Source: Clostridia bacterium (GTDB lineage Bacteria > Bacillota > Clostridia > TANB77 > CAG-508). From it: a stretch of DNA of 64,000 bases. Of this stretch, positions 34,627-42,735 are shown piece by piece. The stretch is taken from contig CAAEUE010000003.1 in NCBI GenBank assembly GCA_900759015.1, forward strand, positions 8,152 through 72,151, written 5' to 3'. A program made the translations under genes and the position numbers. The notes under the pieces are model-generated. The model searched no databases. It was not told where the DNA came from and saw nothing but the letters and a program-made list of their open reading frames with translations. Each line of letters opens with the position of its first letter. Position 1 is the first letter of the stretch.

Positions 34627-35136
34627 ATAAAACAGGATTTACCTATTAACGAAAAAATTAGAGCCAAAGAAGTCAATCTAATAGACGAAAATGGTCAAAA
34701 ATTAGGAGTAATGTCACTTAATGAAGCACTTAATATTGCTTCAGAGAAAAATTTGGATGTAGCTTTAGTTTCTCCAAATACTGTACCACCTGTTTGCAAA
34801 ATTATGAATTATGGAAAATATAAATTTGAGCAAGCAAAAAGGGAAAAAGAAGCAAAGAAAAAACAAAAAGTGTTCGAATTAAAAGAAATTAGAGTAACAC
34901 CTAATATAGAAGAGCATGACTTTGGTTTTAAATCTAAAAATGCAAGAAAATTCCTAGAAGATGGGGCAAAAGTAAAAATTACAGTTAGATTTAGAGGAAG
35001 AGAAGTTAATAATGTTAAATTAGGAGAAGCAGTTATCAACAAATTTATAGAGGAATTAAGCGATATAGCATCTCCAGAAAAGAAACCTTTATTAGAAGGT
35101 AGAAATATGTTTGTAATTTTATCAAAAAAAGCATAA
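34627..35136 (+). CDS. infC: Translation initiation factor IF-3, with an AUA start codon
   Basis: 169 residues counted from ATA at 34627. GGAGGTG at 34613-34619 lies 7 bases ahead, and the protein then begins (M)KQDLPINEKIRAKEVNLID as in other IF-3. The only upstream alternative is TTG at 34582, which lies behind the ribosome site and in the leader. Non-AUG starts are known for infC in bacteria (usually AUU) and let IF-3 limit its own synthesis. The two IF-3 domains and the conserved PPVCKIMNYGKYKFEQ linker region are intact. It heads the operon with rpmI and rplT. Confidence 0.93.
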   Translation: MKQDLPINEKIRAKEVNLIDENGQKLGVMSLNEALNIASEKNLDVALVSPNTVPPVCKIMNYGKYKFEQAKREKEAKKKQKVFELKEIRVTPNIEEHDFGFKSKNARKFLEDGAKVKITVRFRGREVNNVKLGEAVINKFIEELSDIASPEKKPLLEGRNMFVILSKKA

Positions 35137-35155
35137 ATAGAAAGGAGCAATTAAA

Positions 35156-35353
35156 ATGCCAAAATTAAAAACAAATAAAGCTGCAAGCAAAAGATATGGT
35201 TTTACAGCAAAAGGAAAAGTAAAGAGAACATCTGCAAATGCAAGACACAGATTATCTACAAAAACAAGTAGACAAAAAATGTCTAGAAAACAAAATTCTT
35301 ATGCAGACAAAACATGTGTTGAAGGAATTAAAAAATTATTACCTTATGGTTAA
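35156..35353 (+). CDS. rpmI: 50S ribosomal protein L35
   Basis: 65 residues, the normal length. MPKLKTNKAASKRY and KRTSANARHRLSTK identify L35. It lies 19 bases after infC with AAAGGAG ahead, in the standard infC-rpmI-rplT order. Confidence 0.97.
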   Translation: MPKLKTNKAASKRYGFTAKGKVKRTSANARHRLSTKTSRQKMSRKQNSYADKTCVEGIKKLLPYG

Positions 35354-35385
35354 TAAAAAGAACGAAGAATGAGGAGGAATAGAAA

Positions 35386-35736
35386 ATGGCAAGAGTAAAA
35401 ACAGCAAGAATTACTCGTAAAAAACATAAAAAAGTATTAAAACAAGCAAAAGGATATTTTGGTGCAAAAAGATACAGATTTAGAATGGCTAAACAAGCTG
35501 TTATGAAATCTGGAATGTATGCATATATAGCTAGAAAAGATAAAAAGAGTAATTTTAGAAAATTATGGATAGCAAGAATAAATGCAGCTGCAAGAATGAA
35601 TGGAATTTCTTATAGCAAATTAATAGCTGGATTAAAGAAAGCTAATGTAACAATAAACAGAAAAATGTTAGCAGATATCGCTATAACAGATCCAAAAGCA
35701 TTCACAGAAATTGCTGAAATTGCAAAAAAAGCATAA
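35386..35736 (+). CDS. rplT: 50S ribosomal protein L20
   Basis: 116 residues. MARVKTARITRKKHKKVLKQ and RKLWIARINAAARMNGISYS identify L20, an assembly protein of the large subunit. In Firmicutes it also represses its own operon through the infC leader, and such a leader is present at 34450-34580. GAGGAGG precedes the ATG and a terminator follows. Confidence 0.97.
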   Translation: MARVKTARITRKKHKKVLKQAKGYFGAKRYRFRMAKQAVMKSGMYAYIARKDKKSNFRKLWIARINAAARMNGISYSKLIAGLKKANVTINRKMLADIAITDPKAFTEIAEIAKKA

Positions 35737-35750
35737 TAAAATAAAATTCT

Positions 35751-35782
35751 AAAATACTAGTTTGTTAAAAACTAGTATTTTT
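35751..35782 (+). terminator. Rho-independent terminator of infC-rpmI-rplT
   Basis: AAAATACTAGT pairs with ACTAGTATTTTT. Confidence 0.85.
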
Positions 35783-35883
35783 GCGCATAAAAAAGCATAG
35801 TATATAATAAGAAATCTATATATTTGCGATTATTGTCTTTTATTGTCTCAATAAACTAAAAATAGGAAGGGGGGAATATTTTA

Positions 35884-36381
35884 ATGGTAGAAGAGCAAAA
35901 AATATTATCAATTATAGATTATATAAATCAAAATAATATTTGTGATAAATATTTAAATAAATTGAAGAATATAATCGGTAATAATGCAGAAATAATATCA
36001 AGAGTAAAAGAAAAACAATCTGCAATAGACAAAATGAAAATAAGACATTTTGTTTCTGCAAATCAAATAAGTGATTTTATTGGATATATGATAATTACAG
36101 ATACAGTAGAAGATGTTTATAAAATAAAAAATAGAATAGAAAATAACTTGGGAAATTGTTTAGAGGAAGATTATATAAAAAATCCAAAGAATGGTTATAA
36201 AAGTATACATTTAAACTATTTAGTAGAAAAAAATATTCCTCTAGAGATTCAAATAAAAACAAAGCAAATGAAGGCAGCACAAGATATAGTGCATGATAAA
36301 ATATATAAGAATTTTAATTTATCAGAAGAATTAAGAAATGTGCTTAGCAATTTAGTGTTTTTAAAAGTTCTAAAGCAATAA
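35884..36381 (+). CDS. Small RelA/SpoT-domain protein (possible alarmone synthetase)
   Basis: 165 residues containing only the synthetase domain. Matching parts are SRVKEKQSAIDKM, ISDFIGYMIITDTVEDVYKI, the GYKSIHLNY motif and EIQIKTKQM. There is no HD hydrolase, TGS or ACT domain. Stand-alone forms make (p)ppGpp or, in some families, other nucleotides or toxins of tRNA. The usual Arg after the IxGx motif is replaced (GYMIIT), so activity is uncertain. AAGGGGGG precedes the ATG. The gene is convergent with spoVAE. Confidence 0.75.
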   Translation: MVEEQKILSIIDYINQNNICDKYLNKLKNIIGNNAEIISRVKEKQSAIDKMKIRHFVSANQISDFIGYMIITDTVEDVYKIKNRIENNLGNCLEEDYIKNPKNGYKSIHLNYLVEKNIPLEIQIKTKQMKAAQDIVHDKIYKNFNLSEELRNVLSNLVFLKVLKQ

Positions 36382-36407
36382 AGATTTTAATCTTTATTGC
36401 TTTTTCA
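36372..36407. terminator. Bidirectional terminator between convergent genes
   Basis: AAAGCAATAAAGATT pairs with AATCTTTATTGCTTT; it includes the stop codon of the RelA-domain gene and abuts the spoVAE stop. Confidence 0.8.
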
Positions 36408-36789
36408 TTTTAGGTTTTGCAATTAAAGAAGCTAAATAACCAAAGAATATTGCAGCAGCAATTCCACCTGCTGCATTTTTTATACCACCAGTAAAAGCAC
36501 CAAGAAGCCCAGAAGTTTTAACGCCTTCTATTGCACCTTTTGCTAAATTGTATCCAAAACCAGTAAGAGGAACAGTTGCACCAGCGCCTGCAAAATCAAC
36601 TAAATATTTATATAAACCAAGTCCACCTAAAATAACACCAGCAGTTACAAAAGTAACTAATATTCTAGCAGAAGTTAGTTTAGTTTTATCAATTAAAATT
36701 TGTCCTATTACACATATTAATCCACCAACGACAAAAGCTTTTAAAAGTGTAGACCATTCAAAAACAGCTGACCAATCAATATTACTCAT
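36394..36789 (-). CDS. spoVAE: Stage V sporulation protein AE
   Basis: 131 residues with four membrane segments. The start at 36789 is fixed by GGGAGGAG. GGLICVIGQILIDKTKLTSARILVTFV and the glycine-rich AGAGATVPLTGFGYNLAKG stretch identify SpoVAE, a subunit of the spore dipicolinate channel. It is homologous to SpoVAC (40559-41023). In most spore formers it follows spoVAD directly; here 2.7 kb with two unrelated genes on the other strand lies between them, and a REP-like palindrome sits just upstream. Confidence 0.93.
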   Translation of the reverse strand: MSNIDWSAVFEWSTLLKAFVVGGLICVIGQILIDKTKLTSARILVTFVTAGVILGGLGLYKYLVDFAGAGATVPLTGFGYNLAKGAIEGVKTSGLLGAFTGGIKNAAGGIAAAIFFGYLASLIAKPKMKKQ

Positions 36790-36801
36790 GAAATCTCCTC
36801 C

Positions 36802-36858
36802 CAAGGATTTAGAAACGTTCTTTTTATAGAGATTTCAAAGAACGTTTCTTAATCTCGA
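36802..36858 (-). repeat. REP-like palindromes, two diverged copies
   Basis: AAGGATTTAGAAACGTTCTTT is followed by GAGATTTCAAAGAACGTTTCTT and AATCTC. They form a head-to-head pair between spoVAE and the inserted genes. Confidence 0.65.
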
Positions 36859-36977
36859 ATTATTTTATACTAATATTTTGTGCACGAATTGATAATTTTA
36901 TACAGTTTTGGAATATTGAATGCTAGAAAAAGTTATGATAAAATTATTAAAAAATTGATTTTTAAAGGATGCAAAAG

Positions 36978-38951
36978 ATGATAGAAAGTGAAGTTTTTAA
37001 GAGGTATCAATTACCAATAGAAGAATTACGACCAAAAATAATTGATACAATAGTAGAAGTTTATGGAGAAAGACACAGGGAGCAAATAGAAGATAGATTA
37101 AATAATTTGTATATAAATGCATATGTTACAGCCGAGGATGTTCAAAATGATTATAATACAAAAAATAGCCATTTTGTATCAATGCTATCAGTAAAATTTT
37201 TACGAAATATAGGAATAGAGGTTTCAAAAGAAACAGAAGATGAAGTGTATAAAAGAGGAACTTTTGCTTTGACAGAGGAACATAAAGATGTTTTAAAACA
37301 ATATTTCGGAACTTCTAATTATACTGACTATGGAAAAATTTTTTCATTTGATGATGAATTAATAAATTCGGAAAACGAATATAAAAATAAAATGCATAAA
37401 TCCAATAGATGTGAAATTTTAAAAGCTATGGGTTTAGAAATTTCACCAGAAAACTATGATGAAGTTATACAAACTAAGCAAGGTCAAGAATGCTTAAATA
37501 GGGCAATAAATATATACAAAGTAGCTACAGACTGTAGAGGCGATTTTGATAAATTTCAAGAAGAAAATAAGGATTATATAGAATATTTAGAAAAAGTAAA
37601 AAAATATGAACAAGAATTAAAATTTAAATACATGAAGCAATATGCAACACAAATAGTGCCTTATTGTGATAAAGAACTTGGAGCTAAAATAGAAGAGGCA
37701 TTAGCTAAAAATTATACTTCAGATTATAGATTTACACAAGATGTAGATAAAGATGGAATATATATTGCAAGATATGGAGATCCGTTAATTTTTTCTTTTT
37801 CAGATGATGCAGAAGAAAAATTAGCTAAAGATAACTTTGAGTCTATGCGAGTAAAATCAGCTAGAATAAAATATTTTAAAGCCAAAGGATTAGATTTAGG
37901 TAATAATTATGAGGATTATGAAAATAGCGAGGAAGCAAAAAAATTATTGCCTGACAAAGAACTGGTAGAAACATTATATAAAATAAAAAAAGACGATGAC
38001 AAAGAAATGGATATGGAGTTCTTTTTAAATACTGGAAATTACGAATCTTGTAAAAAGAATATATTATCACAAGGTATAAAAATACAAGATAGTTTTAGTA
38101 AAGAATTTGTCGAAAATGGTGTAACATGTATAGTTCCGAATGTTAGACAAGATGACAATGGAAATTACCAACTGTTTAATATAGTTCATCTTCCATTAGT
38201 TAAAATTTTAAGGGATTATAAAGATGTGCAGATAATACATGAATTATTACATACTGTAGAATCTAGCATGAAACAACTTTCGAAAGATGAAATATATTTT
38301 AAATTTGGTTTTGATGAAGCAGTAGAACCGATATGCCATAATGAAGATGAACTAATTGTAGACGATAGGAAAAGTGATCCAAATGAGCCAAGAAGAATAT
38401 ATGAATTATTATCTGAAAATTTACATCAAGAATTAGCAATTGAAGTTACCAGAAAACTACATGAAAAAGGAATATATTTGTATGGAGACCAAAAACTGGC
38501 TAGAGAAACTGGAGCGACTACGTACGAGCGTTATAATGTTATAACTATAAATTTTCAAAAAAAATATAGAGAAGAAATAATTGATGGAATGATGGAACCT
38601 ACTAGAGATGGAATAATAGATGTTGTTGGAAAAGAAAATTTTGAAAATTTAAATTCAACTGTAAATGAATATGCTGGGTTACCATATTATAATATGATGG
38701 ATGACGTTTTGGCTAAAAGAGACACAGACCTAACAAGGAAAAGGATAGAACTTGCTAATAGAGGTAAACAAATAGTAGTAGAAGACATGAAAGCATATGA
38801 ACAAACTAGAGAAAAATATAGAATATCTGTCCAAAAAATAGGTAAAACAACAGTACATAGGTCGCTACAAAATAAAAGAAATGCAATGCAAGCACTTACA
38901 TATGATGAGACTAAAGTTTTGGAAGGAGAACAATTAAGAAATGAACAATAA
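36978..38951 (+). CDS. Large HExxH-motif protein of unknown function
   Basis: 657 residues, no signal peptide or membrane segment. The ATG at 36978 is preferred over 36969 because AAAGG is then 9 bases upstream. His421-Glu-Leu-Leu-His425 forms an HExxH motif (VQIIHELLHTVE), with a Glu-rich helix (IYELLSENLHQELAIEV) about 60 residues on that could give the third zinc ligand. The first 350 residues are helical with repeats of acidic and basic residues. The gene overlaps the next by 11 bases, so the two form an operon. I recognise no family; a metallopeptidase is inferred from the motif only. Confidence 0.6.
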   Translation: MIESEVFKRYQLPIEELRPKIIDTIVEVYGERHREQIEDRLNNLYINAYVTAEDVQNDYNTKNSHFVSMLSVKFLRNIGIEVSKETEDEVYKRGTFALTEEHKDVLKQYFGTSNYTDYGKIFSFDDELINSENEYKNKMHKSNRCEILKAMGLEISPENYDEVIQTKQGQECLNRAINIYKVATDCRGDFDKFQEENKDYIEYLEKVKKYEQELKFKYMKQYATQIVPYCDKELGAKIEEALAKNYTSDYRFTQDVDKDGIYIARYGDPLIFSFSDDAEEKLAKDNFESMRVKSARIKYFKAKGLDLGNNYEDYENSEEAKKLLPDKELVETLYKIKKDDDKEMDMEFFLNTGNYESCKKNILSQGIKIQDSFSKEFVENGVTCIVPNVRQDDNGNYQLFNIVHLPLVKILRDYKDVQIIHELLHTVESSMKQLSKDEIYFKFGFDEAVEPICHNEDELIVDDRKSDPNEPRRIYELLSENLHQELAIEVTRKLHEKGIYLYGDQKLARETGATTYERYNVITINFQKKYREEIIDGMMEPTRDGIIDVVGKENFENLNSTVNEYAGLPYYNMMDDVLAKRDTDLTRKRIELANRGKQIVVEDMKAYEQTREKYRISVQKIGKTTVHRSLQNKRNAMQALTYDETKVLEGEQLRNEQ

Positions 38952-39375
38952 TTATTCTAAAGCATATGTAGAAGTATTAGAAATTTTAAAATATATTCCA
39001 AAAGAAGACTTAAAAAAAATTCCAAAAGATATAATATTTACTTTAGAAAAATGTGCAGATAAGGAGCATATCTTTAGAATTAATAAAAGTATTCCTTTTG
39101 AAGAACAGAATTTAATGGAAGAAACAAAAGATATACTAGCAAACTTTTTTAGAGATTATTGGGCAACTGATTTTCAAAGAGAGCAAATTTTGATAAAAGA
39201 AAAACAAGATGAGTATGAATTAGAAGAGAATAAGATAAAAATTAATTATGATGAAGTATTTAAGAATAAAAAGACAGAAGAAAAACCAAAAACAGAATTA
39301 ACAGTACTACCAGAAAAAAAGTGGTATGAGAAGTTTTTGGATTATATAAAAAAAGTATTTAAATTAAAAAAATAG
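38941..39375 (+). CDS. Unknown protein coupled to the HExxH protein
   Basis: 144 residues, mostly helical. The first part has YVEVLEILKYIPKEDLKKIPKD and IPFEEQNLMEETKDILANFF, the last 30 residues are basic with an aromatic cluster (KKWYEKFLDYIKKVFKLKK) that could lie on a membrane. Its start overlaps the end of the preceding gene, so they are translated together and probably work together. No family is recognised. Confidence 0.6.
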   Translation: MNNNYSKAYVEVLEILKYIPKEDLKKIPKDIIFTLEKCADKEHIFRINKSIPFEEQNLMEETKDILANFFRDYWATDFQREQILIKEKQDEYELEENKIKINYDEVFKNKKTEEKPKTELTVLPEKKWYEKFLDYIKKVFKLKK

Positions 39376-39405
39376 AGATTTTGTTTAAACAAAATCTCTA
39401 TTTTT
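39373..39405. terminator. Palindromic terminator
   Basis: TAGAGATTTTGTTT pairs exactly with AAACAAAATCTCTA, followed by a T run; it includes the stop codon. Confidence 0.8.
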
Positions 39406-39454
39406 AAGAATTAGCACCTAAGCTAATAGATTTATTACAAATACATATTAAGGA

Positions 39455-39538
39455 AAAAAGAATGTCTCTAAATCACGAGTGCAAAAAAAGAATGTTCCTA
39501 AATACAGAGGAAAAAAAGAAACGTTCCTCAATCCTTAA
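39455..39538 (-). repeat. Diverged REP-like units
   Basis: Three worn units with AAAGAATGTCTCTAAATC, AAAGAATGTTCCTAAAT and GAAACGTTCCTCAATCC lie just downstream of spoVAD. They mark the other border of the insert between spoVAD and spoVAE. Confidence 0.6.
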
Positions 39539-39541
39539 TAA

Positions 39542-40546
39542 TTAAATTTCTATGCTAACTGCGTGTGCGATTCCAGGAATGCTTTCACCTTGCTGAGTAG
39601 AAGTAGAATTCATTAAAGCTCCAGTTGCAATTAATAATATTTTTTTGTATTTTTTAGTTTGTAACATATTAAATAAATAACCAGAAAATACTGTACCACA
39701 ACAAGCGCATCCACTTCCACCAGCATGTGTATCTTGGGTCGCCTTGTCAAAAATTAAAACTCCACAATCATTGTAGTTAGATTTTATATTGAATCCTTTA
39801 GTCTGTGCAAGTTCAATTAATATTTCTTTACCAACATGTCCAAGGTCACCTGTTATAATTGCATCATAATAACTTGGCTTTCTACCAGTATCACTAAAAT
39901 GTGTAATTAAAGTATCTAAAGCAGCAGGAGCCATCGCAGCACCCATATTATTACCATCTTTAATTCCCATATCTATAATTCTACCAGGAGTAAAATGTGT
40001 TACAAAAGGTCCTGTTCCAGCAGAAGATAAAATTGCAGCACCAGAGCCAGTAACCGTCCATTGTGAAGATTGAGGTCTCTGGTTTCCAAGTTCCAATGGA
40101 AATCTAAATTGTTTTTCTGCACTACAAAAATGACTAGAAGCAGCACAAATAACATTATCAGCAGCACCACCATCAATAAATACAGAACCTAATCCTAAAC
40201 CTTCAACAAAAGTAGAACAAGCACCAAAAATTCCTATAAATGGAATGTTTGAATCTCTAAGACCAAAACTAGAAGAAATACATTGGTTTAATAAATCACC
40301 AGCAAAACAATAATCTATGCTAGAAATTGGAAGATTAGATTTTTTTACCGCAGAATAAACAGTTTCTTTTAATATTTTACTTTCGGCTTTTTCCCAAGTC
40401 TTTTCTCCCCAGAATTCATCTTCTAAACATTTATCAAAATATTTAGCAAGTGGACCTTCTGCTTCTTTTGGACCAACAATACTTGCTGTATCTAAAATAG
40501 TAGGAGGCTTAGTAAATTTAATAGTTTGTTTCCCTAATTTTTCCAA
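39542..40546 (-). CDS. spoVAD: Stage V sporulation protein AD
   Basis: 334 residues, thiolase-like fold. KQTIKFTKPPTILDTASIVG, EGPLAKYFD and GIFGACSTFVEGLGLGS are family marks. SpoVAD binds dipicolinic acid and helps load it into the forespore. The start follows AAGGAGATG, 12 bases after the spoVAC stop, so the pair is co-transcribed. The usual third gene spoVAE has been displaced to 36394-36789. Confidence 0.95.
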   Translation of the reverse strand: MEKLGKQTIKFTKPPTILDTASIVGPKEAEGPLAKYFDKCLEDEFWGEKTWEKAESKILKETVYSAVKKSNLPISSIDYCFAGDLLNQCISSSFGLRDSNIPFIGIFGACSTFVEGLGLGSVFIDGGAADNVICAASSHFCSAEKQFRFPLELGNQRPQSSQWTVTGSGAAILSSAGTGPFVTHFTPGRIIDMGIKDGNNMGAAMAPAALDTLITHFSDTGRKPSYYDAIITGDLGHVGKEILIELAQTKGFNIKSNYNDCGVLIFDKATQDTHAGGSGCACCGTVFSGYLFNMLQTKKYKKILLIATGALMNSTSTQQGESIPGIAHAVSIEI

Positions 40547-40558
40547 AAAATCATCTCC

Positions 40559-41023
40559 TTATGCTAAAGTAATACCTTGTGTATTAAAAATAAGATATAT
40601 GATACCAACAATAATAGAACTACAAATTCCAAAAACTAATACAGGCCCAGCAATAGTAAACATTTTGCTACCAACACCCATAACATAACCTTCAGATTTA
40701 AATTCTATTGAAGGTGCAACAATAGAGTTAGCAAATCCGGTAATAGGAACTAAAGAACCTGCACCTGCGAATTTGCCTATTTTATTAAACATATTTAAAC
40801 CTGTTAAAAAGGCGCTAATAGCTATTAAGATAATAGAAACGATTGTACCAGAAGTTGCTTCGTCTAAACCACGAGCTTTACATATAAGAGAGATAATTTG
40901 ACCAAAAGTACAAATTAAACCTCCAACCCAAAATGCATTAAAACAATTTTTAAAAATCGGCGAATTAGGAGATTTTTTATCTACATATTCCTGATATTTT
41001 TTTTGAGTTTCTATAGGTTGCAT
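40559..41023 (-). CDS. spoVAC: Stage V sporulation protein AC
   Basis: 154 residues with five or so membrane segments. FWVGGLICTFGQIISLICKARG and AGAGSLVPITGFANSIVAPSIE identify SpoVAC, the mechanosensitive channel-like component of dipicolinate release. It lies 13 bases after the dodecin-like gene and just before spoVAD in one operon. Confidence 0.95.
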   Translation of the reverse strand: MQPIETQKKYQEYVDKKSPNSPIFKNCFNAFWVGGLICTFGQIISLICKARGLDEATSGTIVSIILIAISAFLTGLNMFNKIGKFAGAGSLVPITGFANSIVAPSIEFKSEGYVMGVGSKMFTIAGPVLVFGICSSIIVGIIYLIFNTQGITLA

Positions 41024-41036
41024 ACAATACTCCTTT

Positions 41037-41249
41037 CTACATAGAAGAATGGTCTATATAAAATGTTAACTCTATTTCTGCAAAATATTCAGAAATTTTA
41101 CCATCCTGAATACTTGCTGTTTGATCAATTACCTTTACTTCTGATATATAATTAATTGTTTTTGAAGCTTCACTAATAGTTTGCACAATTGCATCTTTCC
41201 AAGAAATGTTAGAAGAACCTCTAACACGAATATGTTTTTCTACAGTCAT
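41037..41249 (-). CDS. Dodecin-family protein
   Basis: 70 residues from the ATG at 41249, which follows AGGAGG. VEKHIRVRGSSNISWKDAIV, then ASKTINYISEVKVIDQ and AEIELTFYID match the three-strand, one-helix dodecin fold. Dodecins form dodecamers that store flavin; some clostridial members have other ligands. It heads the spoVAC-spoVAD operon, so a role in the spore is plausible, but this link is inference. Confidence 0.8.
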   Translation of the reverse strand: MTVEKHIRVRGSSNISWKDAIVQTISEASKTINYISEVKVIDQTASIQDGKISEYFAEIELTFYIDHSSM

Positions 41250-41336
41250 TACACTACCTCCTATAAATAAAATTAATAATATTTTTTCCATTTAATTTAA
41301 TTTTATACAGATGGATGATATAATATAAAAAAGAAT

Positions 41337-41397
41337 TGGGAGGGACGCTCCTTTTTTCCTTTTTCGGGATTTGGGGACGTTCCTTAAATCCCGAAAA
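41337..41397 (+). repeat. REP-like palindrome, forward copy with flanking half-copy
   Basis: A full forward copy (41365-41393) with arms CGGGATTT and AAATCCCG around GGGGACGTTCCTT follows a half-unit GGGAGGGACGCTCC. It lies between the divergent dodecin and rsmB genes. Confidence 0.8.
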
Positions 41398-41422
41398 ACA
41401 TGAAGTGAAAGGAATACATATA

Positions 41423-42724
41423 ATGAAAATTGATTTTGCGCGAAATATTGCATTAAGAATTCTGTATGAAATAAATACAAAACAAGCTTATTCAAATATA
41501 GTTTTGGATAAATATATAAATTCAAATAGGGAAAAATTAAACAAGCTAGATATAAATTTTATATCAGAATTAGTTTATGGTGTTGTAACTTGGAAATTAT
41601 CATTAGAGTATATAATTCAAAAATATTCAAAAATAAAAATAAAGAAAATGTCTGATTGGGTAAAAAATATTTTATATTTAGGCGGTTATCAAATAATATT
41701 TTTAGATAAAGTACCAAAATCAGCAGCTGTAAATGAATGTGTTAATTTATGTAAGAAATATAATTTTAAATCAGTTGGATTGGTTAATGCAATTTTAAGA
41801 AAAATAGATAAAAATGATTATGAAGAAATTGATCATATAACTAATATTATTACAAGAATAAGTTTAAAATATTCTATGCCAGAATGGATTGTAAGAAAAT
41901 TTTATGAAGAATATGGAGAAGAACAAACAGTTAATATTTGCCAAAATTTAAATTTAAGACCTAATATAGCGGTTAGGGTAAATAGGATGAAAAATAAAAT
42001 CGAAATAGGAGAAAAAGGAATATTAGATGATTTTAGAATAATTACAGGAACAAAAAATATTACCAAAACTAAAGAATATATAGAAGGATATATAACTATT
42101 CAAGATGAAGCAGCAGGTTTAAGTAGTTTTATTTTAGATCCAAAAGAGGGTGAAAATGTTTTAGATGCATGTAGTGCACCTGGTGGAAAAACCACTTATT
42201 TGGCAGAGATTATGAACAATAAAGGATGTATTATAGCATGGGATATTTATGAAGAAAGATTAAAACAAGTAAATCAAAATGCTAAAAGATTAGGCATTGA
42301 TATTATACAAACAGAAGTAAATGATGCTACAAAATTAAAAGAAGAATATATAAATAAATTTGATAAAATATTGTTAGATGTTCCATGTTTGGGCTTAGGA
42401 GTAATTAGAAGGAAGCCAGATATAAAATGGAACAGACAAGAAAGTAATATAGAAGAAATTTCTAATATCCAATTTAACATATTAAAAATATGTTCTAAAT
42501 ATTTAAAAGATGATGGTGTTTTAGTATATTCTACTTGTAGTATGCTAAAAGAAGAAAATGAGAAAATAATTGAGAAATTTATAAACGAAGAGGACTTTGA
42601 AACAATTAATGTAGATCAAAAGATTCCAAGTGAATTTTCTAAAATAACTACTAATAATATGGTTCAATTTTTACCAAGTAAAAATCATGATGGATTTTTT
42701 ATAACAAAGTTAAAAAGAATATAA
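41423..42724 (+). CDS. rsmB: 16S rRNA (cytosine-967) C5-methyltransferase
   Basis: 433 residues. The ATG at 41423 follows GAAAGGA; an open frame further upstream crosses the REP repeat. The N-terminal NusB-like domain (ARNIALRILYEINTKQAYSN) is followed by the SAM-binding motif DACSAPGGKTTYLAE and the catalytic Cys pairs DVPCLGLGV and YSTCSM. The enzyme methylates C967 in helix 31 of 16S rRNA. The DUF2207 gene follows after 11 bases. Confidence 0.93.
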   Translation: MKIDFARNIALRILYEINTKQAYSNIVLDKYINSNREKLNKLDINFISELVYGVVTWKLSLEYIIQKYSKIKIKKMSDWVKNILYLGGYQIIFLDKVPKSAAVNECVNLCKKYNFKSVGLVNAILRKIDKNDYEEIDHITNIITRISLKYSMPEWIVRKFYEEYGEEQTVNICQNLNLRPNIAVRVNRMKNKIEIGEKGILDDFRIITGTKNITKTKEYIEGYITIQDEAAGLSSFILDPKEGENVLDACSAPGGKTTYLAEIMNNKGCIIAWDIYEERLKQVNQNAKRLGIDIIQTEVNDATKLKEEYINKFDKILLDVPCLGLGVIRRKPDIKWNRQESNIEEISNIQFNILKICSKYLKDDGVLVYSTCSMLKEENEKIIEKFINEEDFETINVDQKIPSEFSKITTNNMVQFLPSKNHDGFFITKLKRI

Positions 42725-42735
42725 GGGGATATAAA

